Source of the DNA: Polydactylus sextarius
Lineage: Eukaryota > Chordata > Actinopteri > Polynemidae
Length of the DNA stretch: 64,000 bases
Assembly: GCA_016801845.1 (NCBI GenBank)
Contig: CM028909.1
Coordinates: 13,098,813-13,162,812 of the forward strand
Reading direction: 5' to 3'
In this document: positions 55,055 through 64,000 of the stretch, piece after piece
Numbering within the stretch: position 1 is the stretch's first letter
How the letters are laid out: the number at the start of each line of letters is the position of its first letter
Notes under the pieces: model-generated
Told to the model about the DNA's origin: nothing
The model's input: only the letters and a program-made list of their open reading frames with translations
The model's database searches: none
Translations under genes and position numbers: made by a program

Positions 55055-55079
55055 CAGTCCCTGAATTTTCCAGGGACTG
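55055..55079. repeat. short inverted repeat, 9-bp arms
   Basis: CAGTCCCTG and CAGGGACTG separated by AATTTTC. A second hairpin in the same LINE relic; it could fold in either strand's RNA. Confidence 0.85.
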
Positions 55080-58000
55080 ATTTGTACAATGTGGGGAGAT
55101 GAGTGTTGAGATCTTCACTTGTTAGTTGGTGTGCTGCTGTGTTTATCAGATTGTTCAATATCCAGGGTCTTAACTGGCTTCTCTGTCACAGATCGAATCT
55201 GGAAGTCTTCCAATAAGAAACTGAAGTGTTTAGTTATTATTCTCTTTCTGAAGACCAGGCACCTGGATTTTTCTGGCTTGAAGACAATTTTTGCCCATGT
55301 AATGATCTACTCGAGGCTGACAGGGCGACCTGCGTCCAGGCACTATTACAATTAGATTTTGACTTAGGACCTCTACACTGTACTTCACAAACAATAATGG
55401 CAGCAAAAACATGGACACAGAAATTATCCATCAATTGATGGTATGATTTTTCTAGCAGATGTCAAGAGCACACCATCAGGGTAAACATAATACAGTAGCT
55501 AACATTGAGGTTTTGGAGGACACTATTTACTAATTCATTAGTGGAACTAAAAAACAGAAAATGTTTGTTTTCAAAAGTTTCCAAAAAAAAAAAAAAAAAA
55601 AAAATCATGTCTAAATTGGAAGGCTGTTCATCATCATCCACTCATTTGAATTCACTGGCCTCTTGTTATTTTTGTTTGAAAGATTTTAAAAGATATATTT
55701 TTGTCAAGTTTGACAAAAAACATACACAGCAGTTTCAACATTGAACTAGCTTTTGTTTATTATTTTTTTCTTTTTTTCTTTATTGTTTATGGTCCAGTAA
55801 AGTGATACATGCTTACACTTTTTATAGTGTAAAAATTTCTCCCTTTTTTCTTTATTTTGTGTTATTTGTGACTTAAGGGCTTTCTTGTAATGTAAATGTG
55901 CATGTGAGTACACTTGAAAAAATACCAACATGTTTGACGCAGCATTCTTCTATCTCTGCAGCCTTCTTTCTGCCACACTATTGTTGTATGTCCTCGTATC
56001 TGTAGTGGTACCAAACCTATGCACTTTTAGATGTGTCACCTCCTCCAGTTTTAAACAGTGATTTCCCCTCTTTTTGATTCCATTTTTTTTGTCCTGTTCC
56101 AGCTACACCATTAAAAAGCTTTGCGCTGAGGAAAAACTCATTTGAAGATGTCTAGCAAGGTGTCTTTGGGGTCAACTGAAGAAGATGGAGTATTTCCAAG
56201 AAGTTTATAAATATCGGTGCACTTGATTCACTTGGATAGATGGGGAGGGTGAAAGTACAGTTCTACATTCTTTTTCTGGGTCAATCTGTAGACAAGTTCT
56301 GTAGATTCTTGCTTTGAATAAATAAATAAATCAAAACTATATCACAATTGCAATTAAAACTTCCACATTTTAGCCATTGTTCCCTACAGATGGTATTTCT
56401 TTCACTCTATGGTATCCCTGCTATTTCATACAAAATGAGTGTTTTATTATTTATCAGCATATGAGCAATTAGCCATGACCTTATTAGAGATTCAGTTCAT
56501 TCATTTGTTCTTTATGACTGACAGACAGCCTCAGTTAATCTAACATCTGTTCTATAATTGATTGTATCCATTGTATAATTCAAAACTTTCTATAAACTTA
56601 TTAAACATCCAATTTGAGCAGTGAAATTTATATTACAACTCTGGTCTATGAAATAAGACGAAGGGTGTTTTGTTTTATCTTGGGCACACAAAAGAGCGCA
56701 AATAAAGAAAATGGATTCAAAGGCAAAACGTGAAACAGAAATTAAAAGCCCATTATATGTCCATTGATGGTACTGCCCTGTGGTTCGCAGCAATTTGGTA
56801 ATGGAAAGTCCCAAGGCTGGAAGGGCTGGACTGTATTCAAAACAGATGAATCCATTTATAATGATATGTAATCTCATTTACTCTGTAGCATGTGCTTTGG
56901 TTCGCCAGGCTGTCATTGTGTTCCTGCTGAAAATGCACTTTTCGTCCAAAACCCAAAAAGACACAACAGCATAGTACATTCAAGAGGCTTCTCTGCAGCC
57001 TTATTACCATAAATCAGACAGGCATCAAAACATTCAACATTGCTACGAAGCATTCCTGGAGTTTTGCTGTTTGCTGATTCAGTGCTTTGCCACATTAAGT
57101 GTGTGACTGAGGGACATGCTGCCAAATATGAATCCACCAGAGGATCCCTTTTAAAGTAAAATTGCAGCAATAGATCCTCTGTACTTCATCAAAGACAAAA
57201 AAGTCAAGATGATTTGCTCGATCTTAAAATGCAATCTGAGGCAGGTTAATATTTCTGGGTTATTTTGTACTATGACTGCCTTCTTTTCACAGAATATACA
57301 CCTAAATGCAGCTGTCTAAGATACAAAAACTATTTTGCTCTGATTTTTCTTTTGTCTTAAATAATACTTTGCCCAAGTTGTTGATGAGAAAAATGTTGAA
57401 CCCAATGATGCCTCCTGCATCAGATGATACGAGAAGATGCGTCCTCTTTGGCAGGCAAGGCAGAGCCTAATGAAATGGTGTGATATGGACTTATTGATCA
57501 CCTCTGTCAGACCAAGGTTGGAATTCATAGGAGCTTATCCTTCAATTCATTATGCCAATCATTAAAATGTGTCACCCAGCTTTAGACACTCACTACGTGA
57601 ATGGAAACTGATGAAGGTAATGGCAGACACTCTAAATGCTGATGTGCACCTGTCAAATAAAACGTTTGACTCAAAAATTCCCAGAAATAGGGACATTGAC
57701 AGTTGTCTGTTCATGGTATATATATTTTTTCAGAATTAACATGGACAACAGACCATGAAACAGCTGTGTCTTCACCTGTTAGAGACATTTGTTCGCCTGT
57801 GTGGCTTTGTATTTCTATGCGCCTGTATCTTTGTTTGCATGTGTCTGTATGTGTTTGTCCGTGTATTATCATCTGTAACAGTGATTACAAAATGCACCTG
57901 ATCCACTTCCCTATCTATGAACAAAAAAAAAAAAGAAAAACATCGGCACAGAATCCATCTCACGCTGTTAGTTTAGAGGGAACTGGCGGTGAAGTAAACA

Positions 58001-58598
58001 TTTTCTGATTTTCAGCAGTTCATCGTTTCTCTGAGTTCCAACAATATTCTGACTAGAATGAAAAACACTGATCAATGTCAGGGAGGAGAATGTGATTAAC
58101 GTCTGAGTCCAAGTGATTACATCATCCTACCCTGATTAATAATCAGTTGATTTGTCTTTTAGTGCAGAAAAGACTCTGCTTTTCTGCAATATCACAGACA
58201 AAACATTCTCAAATAATGCATCTCTGTTTTTTTTAACCATATTATGACACACAAGCACAACATAAAACTGCATTTTTCTTTTGAAATGTGTTCAAACTGA
58301 ATGTATTCTGCTGAAATTTCAGCACCTGCGCTCACACTGTTTGATGCAATAACCTCGAGCATACCACCATGGCTGTCTCCTTAGCTGCTGGATATAATTT
58401 ACATATTGTGTGAGATATTTTCCAAGATATCTTTGCTGTTGGCAGTAGTACAGATCCTATAGGTATACATGGAAACCGACAGAGAGACGATCAGAAAGCA
58501 GCATGAGAGATTTGCCAAGACAGCCTTGTGTTCTGGGACACTCATCAAAATTACACTTGGAAAAATAAGGAATTAATTAGGCTTTCCAACAGCAGAAT

Positions 58599-58703
<105 letters not shown>

Positions 58704-60861
58704 TATTTCTCTATACATCTCTGATTTCCCATTTCCCTGGAAATCAATAATAGGCGGCTCATCTGAGTGGAACCTGCTGTTTACTCAGAGGCTGATTTGA
58801 CTGGTGTGTTGATTCAGTCGAGCCGTGTCTGTCAAAATAGAGAGACAGAGGGGAGGACAAAGAGAGGGGGGAGACAGAAAGACACGCAGAGAGATAGATA
58901 AAGAATGGGGGGAAGTGTTCAAGTTACAGCTGAATACTGGTTGACCAAGCATGTTAGTCTGCAGCTGGTGGGTGCTGACAGCTTGCTATTCCATTTCAGA
59001 TAAACCCATCCATTAAGTACAGACTGACAGACTAAGAGGAATATCAAGAGTTTTGTTCGAAAATTATCTGACCACAGATCACAGCAGTTCTCCATATGCA
59101 CATTGTTTATTTCAGTTTTTTTGAATTAGGATCATGGTCATGGATTAGGCACTCTTTATCTCACTGAAGGCCTGGACTTAACCCGATCTCTCAGTCAGAT
59201 ATATAATCAGTGTTTAAACACAAGCCAACTACTTTCTGCCAGCATTACAAAAGCTCTGGTTATTTCAAATGAAAAAAATCATGCCTGTGCTTTTTTCCCT
59301 GGTTTGCAGCGGGCTTGATGAAGAGAAAAAAGACTATATTACGTGCCTTTGTGCACCCAGAAGGATTTAGCAACATTTGATGGGAGTGGGGGTGCCTGCT
59401 TCCGTTGCTAGGCCACTATCAATCATATCGAGGAACACAGTTCTGATTAATTCATTTTAAAAATGTATGAGACCACTGACACCATGGCAGATTTAGCCAG
59501 TTTTTCATTGTAAGAACATAAACATTACAGATGATTCAGTTAAGGACCTTTAACGATTCAGAATCCCTGATTCCAAGGACTTGGGATGTTTGATCAAATA
59601 TACCCACAGGGCAAAGCAAACATGGATGTGGACCAACTGCCCTCCTGGCTCGGTAGATGAAACTCTTGTTCATGCTCTGCTTTCACACCAGAGGATTTTC
59701 AGTTGTAAATTGTTGTCAGCTGTCAAACATTATGGAACAGGGGAGACTCAAATCCAATCTGTAAACTTTTCAGACCACTGGATTATTTGGGCACATACTT
59801 AATACTACTTGCCTCAAATTGAGAATGTGCTTATGATTGCCAGGAGGGGCGAGTTATCCTCTACTGTGGGGTCGGCATAATAATATAGCTCAGGTAGTTT
59901 TTTTTTCTCCCCAAAACTTTGACAGTTACATAATGAATAATAATGTTTTTATCATGAAATTCACATTTTCAAGGACTTTAATACAAAACAATGTCTAAAG
60001 AAAATTTTTATAGTTCAGAGGAGGTAAAAGTAATATTAAACAAAAATATATTTTTTTTAAAAATTTGTGGTATCTCTGTAGTCATCTTGAGATAAATCTT
60101 CCAACCCTCTCTTAACCCTCTGACTCTCAGATTGGGAACATTAATAACAATGTTATGGTCTTTTTCTCTACATATGATCTGATGAGGTTCTTCTATCTCA
60201 CCTCAAATGTCTCATCAACTAATAAATGTGACCTATCTGCTGCTGCTGCTGATATGGAAAAATATTAACATGACCTATGTGTGAACTGGTTGAAGTATGT
60301 ATTCATTCTGTCCTTGCAATCACATTAATGATGGGACATATGCAAATCAGAGCTAAACGCATCATCATCTGCAAAAGAATAAGGTCATGTCACCGCGTGT
60401 GATTGTATGTATCGATGTGTTTATGGATCATCATCAGTGTAGATTTGTGAAGGAGATATCTCTTCTCAGGAGTCACCTCCTCGTCATTAACCATCCTCCT
60501 TCACCTTTCACCCTCCCCCACCCCCTCTCCTGCAGTCATTTCTCACTCTTACTCATCCTGCAACTTTCTGATCCATTCCTGAGTAGATTTTAATCTCTTT
60601 TTCTTTTTAAATTTATGGTTCACTTTCAGTTCCTTCATTCCTGTACTTGATTTTTTTTTTTTTATCTTCAACATCATCTTTCTTTCACAGCTTGATCTGT
60701 TTCTCAAATCCCTTAACAATCTTCCTCCGGTTCTGCCTCCTTCTGTCCCATTCCCTCCCCTGCTATGTCTCATCCCCCCTTCATCTCTCTAGTCTCTGCC
60801 TTCATTCACCTTAAGCTGCAGTTAATGATGAATGAGATGAACCTCCCTTGGGCTCAGACCT

Positions 60862-60902
60862 GGGTAGCTCAGTTGGATAGCGCTCAGATACCCACTGGAC
60901 AT
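60862..60902 (+). repeat. tRNA-like A-box fragment
   Basis: TAGCTCAGTTGGATAGCGC (from 60865) matches the D-arm and A-box of a tRNA (TAGCTCAGTTGG). The D-stem partner is GCGC where GAGC would pair fully, and no B-box follows at the right spacing. Best read as the head of a decayed SINE or a tRNA pseudogene rather than a working tRNA. Confidence 0.35.
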
Positions 60903-62261
60903 TCAGACCTAATTCCTTATTCATGGGCTGCATCAACACCAGTCCTACCAGTCATCTGTGACTCTAGAGACCCATCAGTCTCATGACACCCCATTTTCAA
61001 AGTTATTTTTTTTTCTTGCAGCAATTTCTCCCCAAAGAAATCTTTGTTGTCAAAGCAGCTTATAGTATTTCTTCTTCCTTTGCCACGTTATCCTACTCGA
61101 TGAGTTTGCTATTTTTGCTGTATTTATTATTTATTATTCATTTTTTTTCTCCACCACAGCCTATTTTAAGACAGTACCTTTCCTGCTTACTTCTTGATGG
61201 GCTGTTGTTGTGAAGGCAGCTCCCTGCAGTGAATGTCTGATTTATGATTCAGCAATCTACCCAGAAATATTAACATACCTACAATACAGTAAAGACAAGT
61301 AGACAAAGAAATCAAAATGCCTGTATACACAAGCTTAGGGCATTAGGGCCCTGCACAGTTGGAGAATTATAATCCATAGTCATTCACTCATACTGTTTTG
61401 CATTTTACATATAGTTACCACATTTGAATTTTATTCTCTTCTGTGTCTATGAAGCGTTAAAATCCTTCCACATCTGAGGGATTATTTAGGAATATGAAGC
61501 AATTTCAGACTTGGGTTGTTGTTTTTCTTATCTTTGTATGCATTTCAGAGAGCTTATAGATATCATTGTTCTGACTACTCCTGTAGCAAATGCAGTCTTC
61601 CATTCCAGCACCGTTCCTGGGAAAATTACACAACAATCACAGCGCAATCACTTCTAGCAGCTTTTTTTTTTTTTCCAGCGGAGGAGCGCAGGGTAATCCA
61701 AGCAGAGTAGGTGTGAGTGTCGGTGGTTCAACTAAACATAGGACGATTCACCGGAAAATCCTGCTAGTGGCTGCTATCGGCGACAAAATGCCCTTCTTTC
61801 AGTAAGCAAGCCAACAAGTCTACTCTGCAGCATGAAAACGAGAAGAGAGCAAATATGTAAGAGAAAACAAGGAGGGCTTTCATAAACCCATGTTACCACA
61901 GTTTCCTTGTTTATGCATCAGTGTCCGTCTTTGCACACCAAGGCTAATGACTGATGCAGTTTTCTCTGTGTTGAATTTAATGTGATTGCATATGGGTCAG
62001 ATCACAAGCTTTTCCAGTGGCAGCTTGACTCCAGCGATGTAAAACAGTGGCCCACTAAACCCCGTAACTGAACACTTGTCAGCACTCATCCACAAACACT
62101 CATCCCCCACACGCATACAAATATAACATTGAAATAGATTGCATCATGCTATGTCATGTCGTGTGTGTGTGAGTGAGAGAGCATTCACGCACTCATGTGG
62201 TCTTTCACTCATAAAGGCGTGAAAAATGCACCTCATCTCATCGGGTTCAGCGGCAGAGGAG

Positions 62262-62330
62262 TGAAAGAGGGAAGAGACAGAGAGGGAGAGAGAGAGAGAC
62301 AGGGAGAGAGGGAGAGAGAGAAGAGACGAG
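62262..62330. repeat. (GA)-rich low-complexity tract
   Basis: Irregular GAGA/GGAGA units on the plus strand; no coding signal. Confidence 0.85.
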
Positions 62331-62639
62331 GGAGTTTGCTGCTTTGGCTCCCTTCAAAGCTGTGAGCCACATTGATCACTCCGTTCCCGTTCTCACATGA
62401 ATATTGAGCATTAGTCACAGTTCATGAACAAAGAGGCTGAATGCTGTGGAATCATGCTTTAAGAGACTTGTGGGTGTCATCTGAGTATAGAGCAACTATT
62501 CTGCTGGTAGCATGAGACACAACTTTTTTAATAGCATTATTATTCTTAATAGTCTTTTTGCTCCAAGATTGTGATAGTACTATTGAAATGTAGTATAATA
62601 CAGTCGGTCTGTGGGTGGGTATTGTCCTGTTCACTTTGG

Positions 62640-63505
62640 TGAGAAAGATTATCATGAAAGTTGGCACAGATACCCATGTTCCCAAATGACATGTCCTACT
62701 GACTGTGGTGCTCTATTGACGTCACCTACTGCTTTATAGTGTCATTGTCACAGAAAAAATGTAGTGTGTCTTGTACTTTGGTTTACTTCCAAATACCTTC
62801 AAAGGAAAAGGAATTCTAGTGTTGAGTCATTTGTCAAAGTTTTGTTCAAAAATATCTTTTGGGGGGAAAGATCTGAACTGAGTTACTTCCTTTAACAACC
62901 CATTCTCAGTCCGTTAAACTACTTAAACAATATTTCATTTATATGTTAAATATGAGCCATGAGTCACAGTCAGCAACCAGGTCCAGCAAATTCAAGAAGA
63001 ATGCCATATTGATTTAAATCAAAGAAAAGGCTGGATATAAATAAATGGACATTCTCTTTTAAGATATCAAGGATTATTAAAGTAGTTTATTACTATTATT
63101 ATATTATTATTATAGAGTGTTTGTCATAGAAGTAGTTGGTTGGTTCCAGAAACCAGAGATCATGAGGAATATGTACAGTTGATCTGTGTTTCATGCCAGT
63201 CAGTTAAACTACAGTTGGAGTTCTGGTCAAGCACATAACGACTTTATGAATTAAACCTTTCAATTAAGCTTTTTTTTTTTCAATGAAATGATTCTAGTGA
63301 TTCATGACATTGAAAGAAACTCATTTGCACATCACAAGCTTTCCCATCCGCCTCAGCTGTACTTTATATTTAGTGCTAATTAGCAAATGTTGACATGCTT
63401 AGACTAAACTCAGATGCTGGTAAACAAAACCACTGAACATCAGCATGTTAGCTGCATCATGGGGAGCATGTTATCCCACTGACATTAACATTTATGCTAA
63501 TCTGA
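62640..63505 (-). mobile_element. teleost interspersed repeat family A, copy 3, inverted and interrupted
   Basis: Reverse orientation relative to copies 1 and 2. The order on the plus strand is ATGAAAGTTGGCACAGATAC (62655), CTTGTACTTTGGTTTACTTC (62770), then after a gap of about 520 bp CTCAGCTGTACTTTATATTT (63352), GTGCTAATTAGCAAATGTTG and ACATCAGCATGTTAGCTGCA. The gap is far larger than in copy 1 and is bounded by a 9-bp direct repeat, ATTCTAGTG, suggesting a later insertion. Confidence 0.65.
62822..63290. mobile_element. candidate insertion within repeat copy 3
   Basis: 469 bp lie between two copies of ATTCTAGTG (62813-62821 and 63291-63299), which may be a target-site duplication. The right end has a T-run (TTTTTTTTTTCAATGAAATG) and the interior has an ATT repeat near 63088-63113. 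No terminal inverted repeat or known family was recognised. Confidence 0.3.
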
Positions 63506-64000
63506 GTCCATACATGTGTGTGTTGGCGTTGGTCTTATTTTTAATTTTGGCATCTATGTTGAGGCATAAGCCTGTGTGAGACACGTGTTTCACATGTAGC
63601 TCACACCTCACTGCTGTGATGTGTTATATAGAGTCTCGCCATCTTGCCTATTATCTACGCCTGACGTTTGCTGTTCCCAGAAAAAAACTAATAGACAGGG
63701 AAGAGCTCTGTTGATAGTCACACTGATATCATGCTAATGACATTACATAAAAGTAACACCTTCCACTATATTTTCAACATCTGGAGTGAAGAGCAGAAGA
63801 GTTTTTCTGTCTCTGTCTCTCACCCTCTCTTCTTTCCCGTGAATGAGGATAAACAAAAATGACATGACTGCTCCTCATGTGACTGCTCATCATCTGTGGA
63901 TAATTATCACTATTAACCGCCATTAGCAAAGGTAATCTCAATATGGAAACATAGGATCGACACATAGCAGAGGTGCTGCAGGCTTAGTTCAGACTTAGGT

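Larger units (their letters stand above)
54120..55320 (-). pseudogene. LINE relic (R2-like, restriction-endonuclease type) with reverse transcriptase remnants
   Basis: Several reading frames on the minus strand match, in the right order, the 3' half of a non-LTR retrotransposon common in fish: WAKIVFKPEKSR and TEKPVKTL of the reverse transcriptase (55297 to 55160), PVEGFEMKKR (about 54915 to 54885), GRKW...VEQ..ARLQH...G..L (54683 to 54600), LQATANTIC (54535 to 54505), GLLSTAKD (about 54410 to 54385), RHGP / PDMVL (about 54310) and EPVEVGFRAFAGQSL (54189 to 54145). The last segments belong to the C-terminal endonuclease domain. Frameshifts, stops (for example before the first motif) and deletions are frequent, so it is dead. 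The 5' part and the 3' tail were not found. The element runs in the same direction as kcnd2. Confidence 0.78.

Overview
This is vertebrate nuclear DNA, most likely from a teleost fish and probably a percomorph. Reasons: one protein-coding exon interrupted by a spliceosomal intron, very long (AC)n, (GATA)n and (AT)n microsatellites, and decayed copies of teleost-type repeats (an R2-like LINE, a Tc1-type transposase, a tRNA-derived SINE and MITE-like elements). There is no operon, CRISPR array or prokaryotic gene. Almost all short open frames are noise, and many exist only because a microsatellite has no stop codon.

The only confident gene is kcnd2 (Kv4.2, the A-type potassium channel alpha subunit) on the minus strand. 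Its first coding exon, 41377 down to 40275, encodes the N terminus, the T1 tetramerisation domain, S1 to S5 and the pore helix. It stops inside the first glycine of the GYG selectivity filter at a clean GT donor. The later exons are not here, so positions 40274 to 1 are part of a first coding intron longer than 40 kb. Upstream, at about 41.4 to 42.9 kb, lie two short uORFs, a strong candidate splice acceptor, a candidate non-coding 5' exon, a long (GA)n tract, a TATAAA box and a (CG)6 run. Together they suggest a TATA-type promoter near 42.83 kb and a leader with its own intron.

Layout: 1-290, teleost repeat family A; 300-13,600, intron with simple repeats and one EF-hand-like open frame at 9.8 kb; 13.6-13.8 kb, Tc1 relic; 17.8-18.1 kb, MITE-like relic; 19.7-19.95 kb, SINE relic; 25.7-26.0 kb, family A again; 27.9 and 40.1 kb, two very long AC arrays that read as (UG)n in the kcnd2 transcript; 40.3-42.9 kb, kcnd2 exon and promoter region; 43-53 kb, upstream flank with few features; 53.1 kb, GACA/GATA array; 54.1-55.3 kb, LINE relic holding a perfect 32-bp palindrome; 58.6 kb, compound microsatellite; 62.6-63.5 kb, an inverted copy of family A broken by an insertion.

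I found no complete undescribed system. The most useful leads are the leader architecture of kcnd2, the roughly 74-unit (UG)n tract 46 nt inside its first coding intron, the EF-hand-like open frame, and the duplicated hairpins in the LINE relic.
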